Of a DNA stretch of 64,000 nt, positions 27,337 through 34,339 are shown piece by piece. The position numbers and the translations under genes are program-made. The notes beneath the pieces were generated by a model, which was not told the origin of the DNA, did no database searches, and saw only the letters and a program-made list of their open reading frames with translations. Origin of the DNA: Thalassobacillus devorans (GTDB taxonomy: Bacteria > Bacillota > Bacilli > Bacillales > Halobacillaceae); NCBI RefSeq assembly GCF_900176565.1, contig NZ_FXEH01000006.1:310001-374000 (forward strand), given 5' to 3'. Numbering within the stretch: position 1 is the first letter of the stretch; the number at the start of each line of letters is the position of its first letter.

Positions 27337-27344
27337 GCTTGTAG

Positions 27345-27380
27345 GAACACGTTCCTTTCTTTGGATCGTGTTCTTTTCTT
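27345..27380 (+). terminator. Terminator after the GH16 gene
   Basis: GAACACG and CGTGTTC pair with a 15-base loop, followed by TTTTCTTTATT. Confidence 0.7.
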
Positions 27381-27477
27381 TATTCAGCTTATCTAATGAC
27401 CGTTAGAAGATGACAAGGTGACGTTAATGGTCCTTATAAAGGTGTTTATGTACGTTACGTGAAGGTGGTTGCCGTAG

Positions 27478-27545
27478 ACGGTCTTTAAAAGTCGTATAAA
27501 GACCGTAAGCAAGCAGGTTAGTAAGTGTAGTAGTCTTAATAACAG
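27478..27545. repeat. Dispersed GGTCTTTA-N9-TAAAGACC element, copy 2
   Basis: ACGGTCTTTA (27478-27487) and TAAAGACCGT (27497-27506) are a perfect 10-bp inverted repeat with a 9-base loop, followed by AAGCAAGCAG and then GTAGTCTTAATAA. This is the best-preserved stem of the three copies. A related TGACCGTTAG and TGGTCCTTATAAAGG lie upstream (27398-27442), so the element may extend to about 150 bases. The rest of the 570-base gap holds no gene I can support. Confidence 0.7.
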
Positions 27546-27726
27546 TATAAAACACAAGAATCTAAGCTTGCCGGAAATTATTGGATTTGATGGGGGCGCA
27601 TATGAAAATCCTTAGCAATAATAGGGGGAGACAAAATCCCCGGATATTTAGTGTGGGCGGAGCGGCATGTACTAGGAGCCTGTTGATCCCATATTGGTTC
27701 TCATGATAGAAGAATAAAAGAGATAG

Positions 27727-27765
27727 ACTCCTTCCAGCTAGATACCTAGTATGGAAGGAGTTTAT
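27727..27765 (-). terminator. Hairpin, probable terminator for the LD-carboxypeptidase gene
   Basis: ACTCCTTCCA and TGGAAGGAGT form a 10-bp perfect stem with a 15-base loop. On the minus strand it is followed by CTATCTCTTTTATTC, so it would stop transcripts of the gene ending at 27910; the T tract is interrupted, so strength is uncertain. Confidence 0.55.
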
Positions 27766-27909
27766 GATTATAAGAAGAAAGTAACGTATTTATATAAGAA
27801 GAAGGAAATTCAGGATTCTTTGTAATTTGGACAGAATTATGACTGTGGCACATACAACACGACTAAAGCTATTAACCACCCTTATAGAAATGATAATAGC
27901 CCTGTTCTA

Positions 27910-28842
27910 TCAAATGAAAGAGGGAAGCGTAGTCGGTTCGAGGATTGTTAGCGTATTATTGAATGTGTTCAAGTTAACCGTAGCCCCTATTGGAATGGCA
28001 GCTTTATATGTCCCGTGTGCTGTAGCAAGATTAGTCATAAGCGGTTTATTTAATGGTACGATAAATTCGTTGATCAGGTCTTCGTATGTTTTCCCATAAG
28101 ATTCCTGACATTCTGTACATTCTCCCATAACGATACCGATACAATCCCGGAACTTCCCAGCCATTCTTAAATGTTCTATATATCGGTAGATGGTGTTGAT
28201 GGGTTCATGTGTATCTTCGATGAGCAGTATTTTTCCCCGTGTATCTATTTCAAAAGGAGTACCAAGCGTACCAAGTAATGACGTGAGATTTCCTCCGACA
28301 ATCGGACCGGTGACATTCCCGGCATTTTTGCTGATTAACGGCATGTCCGGAGGGTTTAATATTTGCCTCATTGGTGCAGTATTGGTAACAGCAGTAAAAA
28401 ATTGATTGAAATTATACTCGGGTGTGCTTGCATTAAAATCCACGAGCAAAAGGCTCTGGAATGTGGTCATGCTGGTAAATTGGTACAACGTATTTAATAG
28501 TACCGTAATGTCACTGTACCCGCTTAGGATTTTAGGGTTTCGCTGTATAATCGGGTAGTCAAGATAGGGGAGAATTCCTGCAACTCCAACCCCTCCCCGT
28601 GACGGCAAGATCATCTTTACCTGAGGATTGGTAAACATACTCATTAGATCTGCCGCACAATCCTGAGCTGTTCCTGCTATAAAGCCATCTCGGGCGTAAA
28701 CGCTTTGGCCAAGAATTGTTTTAAACCCCATATCTTCTAACATTGCTATTCCAGTCTCGACTTCATCCCTTTCTGGCGGGCTTCCCAATGTAACAATACC
28801 GATTGTATCTCCGCGTTGTAATGCGGACGGCAATATGGGCAT
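27910..28842 (-). CDS. ldcA: LD-carboxypeptidase, peptidase family S66 (LdcA/MccF type)
   Basis: 310 residues; the minus-strand start follows GGAGAGGAG. Family S66 serine peptidases cut the bond before the terminal D-alanine of muropeptide tetrapeptides, or inactivate microcin C-like antibiotics (MccF). Seen here: N-terminal 'LQRGDTIGIVTLGSPPER', 'MILPSRGGVGVAGILPYLDY', 'ILSGYSDITVLLNTLYQF', 'GPIVGGNLTSLLGTLGTPFE' and 'LLIEDTHEPINTIYRYIEHL'. The nucleophile region reads SRGG-V-G and G-Y-S-D. Whether it acts in wall recycling or in resistance is open. It stands alone. Confidence 0.88.
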   Translation of the reverse strand: MPILPSALQRGDTIGIVTLGSPPERDEVETGIAMLEDMGFKTILGQSVYARDGFIAGTAQDCAADLMSMFTNPQVKMILPSRGGVGVAGILPYLDYPIIQRNPKILSGYSDITVLLNTLYQFTSMTTFQSLLLVDFNASTPEYNFNQFFTAVTNTAPMRQILNPPDMPLISKNAGNVTGPIVGGNLTSLLGTLGTPFEIDTRGKILLIEDTHEPINTIYRYIEHLRMAGKFRDCIGIVMGECTECQESYGKTYEDLINEFIVPLNKPLMTNLATAHGTYKAAIPIGATVNLNTFNNTLTILEPTTLPSFI

Positions 28843-28984
28843 AGAAAAAACTCCTCTCCGGAATCCAATAGCTATATGTATTTTATGATACCAAGATACT
28901 AAAAATTAACGACACTTTAACTTTATTGAAGAGCCTGGGTTGTATCGGCCGGGTGGAAATCAGCAGATTAATTTTGGCAATCCC

Positions 28985-29047
28985 CTGACTACATGGTATA
29001 CCTCCCTAACTAGAGGGGATAGCGCCCTAACTCAAAGGGATAGCGCG
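28985..29047. repeat. 21-bp degenerate tandem repeat, three units
   Basis: Three consecutive 21-base units start at 28985, 29006 and 29027, each opening CT(A/G)ACT and the last two sharing GGGGATAGCGCC-type ends. In one frame they read as a heptapeptide (L-T-Q-R-D-S-A), but there is no ribosome binding site. The same 21-base period and CTAACTC core recur at 34202. The rest of the 28843-29184 gap holds only the terminator below. Confidence 0.75.
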
Positions 29048-29076
29048 GAATGGAATTTTTTTGCGGCAAATTTAAA

Positions 29077-29112
29077 AAAGCCAGCTCCCATTAAGCAGGA
29101 GCTGGCTTTTAT
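29077..29112. terminator. Bidirectional terminator
   Basis: AGCCAGCTCC and GGAGCTGGCT form a 10-bp stem with a 9-base loop, flanked by A and T runs on both sides. It lies about 75 bases past the end of the P-type ATPase gene on the minus strand. Confidence 0.9.
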
Positions 29113-29184
29113 TTATCTGACTTCTGATAGAAAAAGGCTGGCATATGTGAGAAAAACTTTTATTCTATCACAGTTCAATAGCTG

Positions 29185-31074
29185 CTAGATTGCGGGCTGC
29201 GGGATGCCATCTCTTTCTTTAGCAGGGCGTCCAAAACGCATCAGCCTGGTAGCGTTGAGAATAACGATGAGGACACTTGCTTCATGAATAAACATGCCGG
29301 ATGCCAAATGAATACTTCCCAGAAGGACGCCGGTCAACAAAATCAGAACCGTAAGGACAGCAAAAGTGGTATTCTGTTTCATATTCCGGGTTGTTGCTTT
29401 GGCTAGTGCGTGCGCATGGGCGAGCTGGTTCAGTTTGTCGGCCATCAGGACAACGTCTGCGGTCTCCATGGCGATGTCTGTTCCGCCTGCACCCATGGCA
29501 AGCCCGATATCCGCACTGGCGATGGCGGGGGCGTCATTGATTCCGTCACCAGCCATTGCTACCTTATGACCTGCTGCTTGCAATTCCTGGACAAAGGCGG
29601 TTTTTTCTTCCGGCAGTAGTTCCGCGTGGAATTCATCGAGCCCGAGCCGTTCGGCAACAAGCTTCGCTGTATGCGGGTTGTCCCCGGTCAGCATGATGAC
29701 CTGTCTAACCCCGTTATGACGCATGGCAGCTATTGCTTTTGCAGCTTCTTCTCGTATCCTGTCGGCAATCGAAATCACACCGGAAATTTTCCCGTCAATC
29801 GCTGTGAATATCGCAGTGTTCCCTTGTTTTTCGCGTTCTCGGGCATATGCTTCTATTTCCGACGGCACGCTAATTTTTTCCTTTGCCATCAGTTTTGCGT
29901 TGCCAATCAACAGATGGCGACCTTCTACCGTAGCGATGAGGCCGGCACCTTTGATGACATCGCCGGTAACTCCAGCCGTTATCGCCATTCCTCGATTGTT
30001 TGCTTCCATTACAATAGTCCGTCCGAGATGGTGTTCGGAAAGAGTTTCCGCCCGTGCAGCTAAGCGAAGCAGTTCGTCTTCACCCTCTTCATGAAAAGTC
30101 TTGATCCCGGTGATTTCCGGTTTACCTTTGGTTAGTGTGCCGGTTTTATCAAAAATCATCGTATCGATTTTAGCAAGCCGGTCCATCACATCCCCGCCTT
30201 TGACGAGCACCCCATGTTTGGCTCCGTTACCGATACCGGCAACATTCGAGACAGGAGCGCCGATCACCAGCGCTCCGGGACAGGCGACGACAAGGAACGT
30301 GATGGACAGGTGGAAGTTTTGGGTCAGTAAATAGACGAGCACGGCCAACAGGACAACAGCAGGCGTATAAAAAGCAGCGAACCGATCGAGGAACTTTTCG
30401 GTTTTGGATTTCGTTTCCTGTGCTTCTTCGACCAGTTCAATGATTTTAGCAAAAGTCGTATCATCGCCGACTTTCTCAGCGACCACTTCCAGGTACCCGT
30501 GATCGACGATCGTTCCGCCAAAAACGTGGCCGTCTTTATGTTTGGTTACAGGCACCGATTCCCCGGTAATGGCGGCTTCATTGATGGAAGCTCGGCCGTT
30601 GATGACGCTGCCGTCAACCGGAACCTTTTCCCCGGAGCGGATGATTACCTTGTCACCCGGCTGCACCGCTTCTACGGGAATGGTGACTTCCTGGTCTTTC
30701 TGGAGAATGACAGCTTCCTGGGGCGCCATATCGATGAGTTCTTTCAGGGAAGCACGTGTTTTCTCCAGGGTCCGTGCCTCCAGGTAAGCCCCGAAAAGGA
30801 AGAGGAAGGTAACCGCAGCGGATTCGACATATTCACCTATGATAAGCGCGCCGATTACGGCAATCGTCACCAGCAATTCAATGCTGAAAGCCTTGACCCG
30901 GAGGGCCTGAATCGCTTTGATCGCGATTGGCACACCGGCAATGAAGGTCGCCAGGATTAGAGCCACCTCCTGAATGGTTGCAAATCCGGCAAGGTAGCTA
31001 GCGGTGGCCGTTAAAAGCAGGAAGCCGGAAACGCCAGTTATGTGATTGATATACTTTTGAACCCATTTCATCAT
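29185..31074 (-). CDS. Heavy-metal P-type ATPase with CPG and HH variants of the core motifs
   Basis: 629 residues, without an N-terminal metal-binding domain. The P1B layout is clear: eight membrane helices, phosphatase loop 'AITGESVPV', phosphorylation site 'MIFDKTGTLTKGKPEI', ATP-binding domain, hinge 'VAMAGDGINDAPA'. Two diagnostic positions differ from the usual: the sixth-helix motif is C-P-G (30274-30282) instead of C-P-C, C-P-H or S-P-C, and the nucleotide-domain H-P dipeptide reads S-E-H-H-L. The transported metal therefore cannot be read from known rules. It follows an 11-base gap after a separate HMA-domain gene and probably shares its Crp/Fnr-box promoter. Confidence 0.92.
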   Translation of the reverse strand: MMKWVQKYINHITGVSGFLLLTATASYLAGFATIQEVALILATFIAGVPIAIKAIQALRVKAFSIELLVTIAVIGALIIGEYVESAAVTFLFLFGAYLEARTLEKTRASLKELIDMAPQEAVILQKDQEVTIPVEAVQPGDKVIIRSGEKVPVDGSVINGRASINEAAITGESVPVTKHKDGHVFGGTIVDHGYLEVVAEKVGDDTTFAKIIELVEEAQETKSKTEKFLDRFAAFYTPAVVLLAVLVYLLTQNFHLSITFLVVACPGALVIGAPVSNVAGIGNGAKHGVLVKGGDVMDRLAKIDTMIFDKTGTLTKGKPEITGIKTFHEEGEDELLRLAARAETLSEHHLGRTIVMEANNRGMAITAGVTGDVIKGAGLIATVEGRHLLIGNAKLMAKEKISVPSEIEAYAREREKQGNTAIFTAIDGKISGVISIADRIREEAAKAIAAMRHNGVRQVIMLTGDNPHTAKLVAERLGLDEFHAELLPEEKTAFVQELQAAGHKVAMAGDGINDAPAIASADIGLAMGAGGTDIAMETADVVLMADKLNQLAHAHALAKATTRNMKQNTTFAVLTVLILLTGVLLGSIHLASGMFIHEASVLIVILNATRLMRFGRPAKERDGIPQPAI

Positions 31075-31084
31075 TATCCCTCCT

Positions 31085-31306
31085 TTACATCATTTTCGCG
31101 GCATTCACCGTGAACCCCAATGCGGTCACTGTAGCTTCCAGCTGATCGGGGTTCACGAGGTTTTCTTCAAACTGGATTTTCACCTTGCTGGAATGGAACA
31201 ACACTTTTACGTACGTAACACCTGCCATTTTTGCTATGGTTCCTTCGATTTTTTTAATGCAGGATGGACAAGTCAGCGGCTCTAATTTTAAGTGGATCGT
31301 TTTCAT
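31085..31306 (-). CDS. Stand-alone heavy-metal-associated (HMA) domain protein
   Basis: 73 residues from the ATG after AAAGGAGAG on the minus strand; a longer frame with 12 more residues lacks a start signal. It has the beta-alpha-beta-beta-alpha-beta ferredoxin-like pattern and the metal site 'LTCPSCIKKIEG' (C-P-S-C, where CopZ-type copper chaperones have M-x-C-x-x-C). It ends 10 bases before the ATPase gene, whose product lacks such a domain, so it is probably its metal-delivery partner. Confidence 0.88.
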   Translation of the reverse strand: MKTIHLKLEPLTCPSCIKKIEGTIAKMAGVTYVKVLFHSSKVKIQFEENLVNPDQLEATVTALGFTVNAAKMM

Positions 31307-31363
31307 AAAAAATCTCTCCTTTGCCTTGTATGGTTCAAGCATACTGGGTTTGCAAAAAAGAAT

Positions 31364-31381
31364 CCTTGACGCAGGTCAAGG
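31364..31381 (-). promoter_or_regulatory. Crp/Fnr-type box upstream of the HMA-ATPase operon
   Basis: CCTTGACGCAGGTCAAGG is a perfect 7-bp palindrome with a 4-base centre (TTGAC-N4-GTCAA), close to the FNR consensus TTGAT-N4-ATCAA. It lies about 58 bases before the HMA start on the minus strand. The Crp/Fnr regulator encoded next to it is the likely binder. Confidence 0.7.
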
Positions 31382-31397
31382 ATGAATAAAAGCACAT

Positions 31398-31442
31398 AAA
31401 AAAGCGCCGATCCTGTATCTGTAATACATGGATTAGGCGCTT
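31398..31442 (-). terminator. Terminator of the Crp/Fnr gene
   Basis: On the minus strand AAGCGCC and GGCGCTT pair across a 27-base loop and are followed by TTTTTATG. The stem overlaps the stop codon of the regulator gene. Confidence 0.75.
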
Positions 31443-32154
31443 AAAGGCTTTCTAATCGACCTTTATCAAGGATACGAAAGGTTTTTGGGTTCACTTTTTT
31501 GATGATGTTCTGCGTTTCTAAGTCAGCTATTCTCCGGCTGATCGTTTCCGGAGTTGTTCCGAGAAAGGAAGCCAGGTCTTTTTTATTCATCGGCAGCCGA
31601 ATGATATCGCTGTCTGCTGCTTCTGCCAAATCCGCCAGATAAAGGGCGAGGCGTTTCTCGACACTTTCGGTTGCGAGGACAGTCGTCTGTTTTTCGGAAG
31701 CTTCCAGTCTTCGCGAGTAGGCAGCCAGTATATTTAATGCGATCGAGGAATATCGCATTAAAAAATCCTGGAGGTCTTTCCGGCGAATCGTGCAAATCGT
31801 GGCCGGCTCATTGGCTTCGGCAAACGATTCATGGAGCGATTCACTGAACAATGCATACTCTCCGGTAAAATCTCCAGGATGCAAGAGGCGTACCATCTGC
31901 TCTTTGCCGGAATCGGAAACCCGATATATACGTACCGATCCGGTGTTCACGATATATAGGGAGTCAGAAGGATCCCCGGCGTGGTAAATAATTTCTCCTT
32001 TTTGATAGGAAACCGATCGGATAGCCTTGGTTATTGCATTCATCTGGTCACTATCGAGGTGATTGAATATCGGCACCCGGGCGACGCAGGTATGACCGTG
32101 GCCTTCATGGTGACAATGGCGACAGGTTGGCTGATTGTCGGAATGTGTTTCCAT
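31441..32154 (-). CDS. Crp/Fnr family regulator with Cys/His-rich N-terminus
   Basis: 237 residues. Residues about 28-145 are a cyclic-nucleotide-binding-like barrel ('YQKGEIIYHAGDPSDSLYIV', 'LLHPGDFTGEYALF'), followed by a dimer helix and a winged helix-turn-helix ('MNKKDLASFLGTTPETISRR'). The N-terminus carries 'CRHCHHEGHGHTC', three Cys with several His, placed where FNR has its iron-sulfur cysteines. It may sense oxygen, nitric oxide or a metal. The recognition helix T-P-E-T-I-S-R is FNR-like, and two TTGA-type palindromes flank the gene. It is divergent from a small operon of membrane proteins. Confidence 0.9.
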   Translation of the reverse strand: METHSDNQPTCRHCHHEGHGHTCVARVPIFNHLDSDQMNAITKAIRSVSYQKGEIIYHAGDPSDSLYIVNTGSVRIYRVSDSGKEQMVRLLHPGDFTGEYALFSESLHESFAEANEPATICTIRRKDLQDFLMRYSSIALNILAAYSRRLEASEKQTTVLATESVEKRLALYLADLAEAADSDIIRLPMNKKDLASFLGTTPETISRRIADLETQNIIKKVNPKTFRILDKGRLESL

Positions 32155-32224
32155 CCAGGCTTCCTCCTTCCATTTTCTTTCATTATATCACCTTATGTTC
32201 AGCCTCAAAAAAATATTGTGAAAA

Positions 32225-32241
32225 CTTGATCTGGGTCAAAG
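32225..32241 (+). promoter_or_regulatory. Crp/Fnr-type box in the divergent promoter region
   Basis: CTTGATCTGGGTCAAAG holds TTGAT-N4-GTCAA, one base from a perfect FNR palindrome. It lies between the regulator gene and the divergent operon starting at 32290, so it could control both. Confidence 0.7.
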
Positions 32242-32289
32242 ATTTTCTTAAAGGATGGGAGGATACTGATGGTAAAGGAGGAGATGGAT

Positions 32290-32424
32290 ATGCCAACACA
32301 AGAATCACTCCCTATTAACTACGAAGTGGACCGCATGATTAATGAAGGGTTGGGAGGAGGTCTTATCCGTAGCGAGTATGAGGCGTGTCGTTTTGATCCG
32401 AAAGGAAAGGAGGAAGAATTATGA
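32290..32424 (+). CDS. 44-residue protein leading the Fnr-box operon
   Basis: Too short for most gene callers, but an AAAGGAGGAG site stands at the right distance from the ATG (another in-frame ATG lies 6 bases earlier), and its stop overlaps the next start as ATGA. The product is soluble, with a notable 'VDRMINEGLGGGLIRSEYE' stretch. I do not recognise the function. Coupled translation suggests it belongs to the membrane protein downstream. Confidence 0.65.
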   Translation: MPTQESLPINYEVDRMINEGLGGGLIRSEYEACRFDPKGKEEEL

Positions 32425-32738
32425 CTGCATTTTATATCCCTGAGGTTTATGCTGTGATCGTCTATGCGGGAGTAGTGGCGCTGGTAGCGTCGGTTATCCT
32501 TCGCAGTGGGAAAATGGCTGTCGCAGAAATGGCGGTGTTAGCGGGGCTCATGTTCTGGTTCAATGGACTGCTGCTGATAATCGGAGGCATCGTTCAGCTG
32601 GCGATCAGTGTGTTCTTGTTCGGCCGATTGATAACGGCAGTTAATCGCAATTATCGGCTGGTGTTAGAAAAAACACATCGCATTCCAAGGGTAATGACGG
32701 AACGAGGCGCAGACGGAGCTCAGTCATCTTTTTTATAG
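32421..32738 (+). CDS. Unrecognised small membrane protein
   Basis: 105 residues with three hydrophobic helices (about 8-28, 34-58 and 60-76) and a basic cytoplasmic tail. GGAAAGGAGGAAGAATT precedes the ATG, which overlaps the stop of the 44-residue gene. No family is recognised. It is the second gene of a four-gene operon behind a Crp/Fnr box. Confidence 0.7.
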   Translation: MTAFYIPEVYAVIVYAGVVALVASVILRSGKMAVAEMAVLAGLMFWFNGLLLIIGGIVQLAISVFLFGRLITAVNRNYRLVLEKTHRIPRVMTERGADGAQSSFL

Positions 32739-32759
32739 CACAGGGCAGGGGGGAGGAAT

Positions 32760-33245
32760 ATGCGCGAGCTGGTACTTGTCATCCACATCTTATTAGGCAT
32801 AATTTGGGCCGGCGGCATCCTGTTTATCGGCTGGGGCGTGTATCCAGTGGCTGCCCGTTTCCCGTTGAACACCCAGCGGATATTCCTGACTCGTTTGATG
32901 AGCCACACCCATTATCTGTTTACACTGGCAGGGGCTGCTGTGATCATCACCGGTATACTGCTCGGTACCGTATTCGGCCCCCTCCGCAGCCTGGAGACTA
33001 TCCTTCATACCAGTTACGGAAAGCATTGGATCGCCGCGCTCTCTATCGGAACATTCGCCTTGTTCTGGGGAGTATTGGTCGGTTACCGGGAAATGATGCT
33101 GGTGTTCACGGATGATTATTTATGGAAGGAAGCAGAAGGCGGCGACCGGAAACCGCTCTCCCAAGAGTTGTTTCGACTCGCCGCCTTAGAATCGGTAGAA
33201 ATCATCGGCTTTCTCGTGCTTATTTATTTGATGGTGCAATTATAG
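32760..33245 (+). CDS. Membrane protein with conserved histidines, CopD/DUF2269-like
   Basis: 161 residues, four hydrophobic helices. The first helix 'VLVIHILLGIIWAGGILFIG' has the H-x(7)-W-x-G-G pattern of CopD-like and related putative haem or copper membrane proteins; further His occur in 'MSHTHYLFTL' and 'SYGKHWIAALSIG', at positions suited to bind haem between helices. GGGGGGAGGAAT precedes the ATG. Neighbours are a Crp/Fnr regulator and a quinone-type prenyltransferase, so a respiratory or redox role is possible. The family call is tentative. Confidence 0.6.
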   Translation: MRELVLVIHILLGIIWAGGILFIGWGVYPVAARFPLNTQRIFLTRLMSHTHYLFTLAGAAVIITGILLGTVFGPLRSLETILHTSYGKHWIAALSIGTFALFWGVLVGYREMMLVFTDDYLWKEAEGGDRKPLSQELFRLAALESVEIIGFLVLIYLMVQL

Positions 33246-33258
33246 GGAGGGGAACAGG

Positions 33259-34173
33259 GTGCAGGCCTATAAAAAAGAAACCGGGATCACGCTTTATATA
33301 TGTAAGTTGTCCTGGGTGCAGCTGATGCGGCCGATGACATGGAGTGGTACTATCAGTCCGATTATGGCCGGGGCTCTGATGGCTGCAAAAGGAGGAGAAT
33401 TCCGTTGGGAAGTACTGGTTATCCTGTTGGCTGCTGCCCTGCTGGTTCAAAGTGGAGCGAACATGTTCAATGATTATTTTGATTTCAAGCGGGGGCAGGA
33501 CAAAGAACGCTGGGGCGTGTGGCAGAAATCTATCCCGCGAAAGCATCTATTTCATCATGAAATTCCTTACATGGCGGCCGGGCTGATGGCAAGTGCCGCT
33601 TTCCTTGGAGTCTGGCTTGCTGTTATCGCCGGATGGTGGGTGATTGTGGTTGGCCTCATTGGAATCTGCACCGGTATCGGTTACTCTGCCGGCCGTCGTT
33701 CCCTTGCATCATTAGGGCTGGGTGAAGTGACTGCTGGTCTTTTCCTCGGATTTGTAACTACGATGCTCAGTTACGGAGTCCAGACACAAATGATTAGCAT
33801 AGCTAGTGTCTTTGTCGGGCTGGTTTTTTCAATGCTGATCAGTTCCATGGTGTTGACGAATAATATCCGCGATATAAAAAAAGATACGGGGTTCAGGAAG
33901 ACACTCGCGATGCGGATTGGCCGCAGGAATGCCATCCGGCTGCTCGCTGTACTGTTAATTGGTGCTTACCTGGTAGTGATGGCGCTACGAATTTTTTCCA
34001 TCGTGGGAAGCGGAGTGCTGCTGGTGTCAATCGCTTTTCCGCTTGTTATCCGTATCCTTCGCTCCTTCCGTATGTCGGGGAGAGAGGAACAGCTGGCGAT
34101 GAAGCGGGCCGCTATCCATCATTGGGTATTTGGAATGTTGTTTGTATTAGGTTTGCTGATGGACTTGATGTAG
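33259..34173 (+). CDS. UbiA-family prenyltransferase, MenA-like
   Basis: 304 residues from a GTG after AGGGAGGGGAACAG. The UbiA hallmarks are present: 'LMRPMTWSGTISPIMAG' at the start, the first Asp motif 'NMFNDYFDFKRGQD' (N-D-x-x-D) and the second 'NNIRDIKKDTGFRKT'. MenA attaches the isoprenoid tail to 1,4-dihydroxy-2-naphthoate in menaquinone synthesis. Since other men genes are absent here and the gene sits behind a Crp/Fnr box, this may be a second, condition-specific paralogue. The substrate is inferred. Confidence 0.82.
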   Translation: MQAYKKETGITLYICKLSWVQLMRPMTWSGTISPIMAGALMAAKGGEFRWEVLVILLAAALLVQSGANMFNDYFDFKRGQDKERWGVWQKSIPRKHLFHHEIPYMAAGLMASAAFLGVWLAVIAGWWVIVVGLIGICTGIGYSAGRRSLASLGLGEVTAGLFLGFVTTMLSYGVQTQMISIASVFVGLVFSMLISSMVLTNNIRDIKKDTGFRKTLAMRIGRRNAIRLLAVLLIGAYLVVMALRIFSIVGSGVLLVSIAFPLVIRILRSFRMSGREEQLAMKRAAIHHWVFGMLFVLGLLMDLM

Positions 34174-34201
34174 AGGCTGGGACTAGCGCTGGGAGGGCGG
34201 G

Positions 34202-34327
34202 TTCTTCCCTTAAGTTGGATTATTCTTTCTTAACGCAGGGAAGTTCTGCCCTAACTCGGCCAGGTTCCGACTTAACGAGCGCACCTTCTGCCCTAACTCA
34301 GGAATGTTCTGACTTAACTCCTGGCTA
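34202..34327. repeat. 21-bp degenerate tandem repeat, six units
   Basis: Six head-to-tail units of exactly 21 bases start at 34202, 34223, 34244, 34265, 34286 and 34307. The consensus is TTC(T/C)N(N)CTTAACTC plus a variable GC-rich tail; CCCTAACTC or ACTTAAC(T/G) occurs in four of them. The frame-neutral period of seven codons gives heptapeptides (S-A-L-T-Q-x-x) but no start signal. It lies between the convergent prenyltransferase and DMT transporter genes. Confidence 0.85.
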
Positions 34328-34339
34328 AGGCAAATTTTT

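Noticed and set aside
27827-28099. 90-residue open frame on the plus strand
   Set aside because: It lies mostly antisense to the LD-carboxypeptidase gene, has no convincing ribosome binding site and reads as a shadow of the real gene.
28940-29188. 82-residue frame with heptapeptide repeats (L-T-Q-R-D-S-A)
   Set aside because: The repeats come from the 21-bp DNA array; there is no start signal and the frame runs through a terminator hairpin.
34174-34185. AGAGGCTGGGAC, equal to the outer bases of the IS1182 end
   Set aside because: The match stops after 12 bases, no second end or transposase remnant is near, so it is not enough to call an IS remnant.
34122-34328. 68-residue frame ending in S-A-L-T-Q repeats
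   Set aside because: It starts inside the prenyltransferase gene and is open only because the 21-bp array has no stop in that frame.
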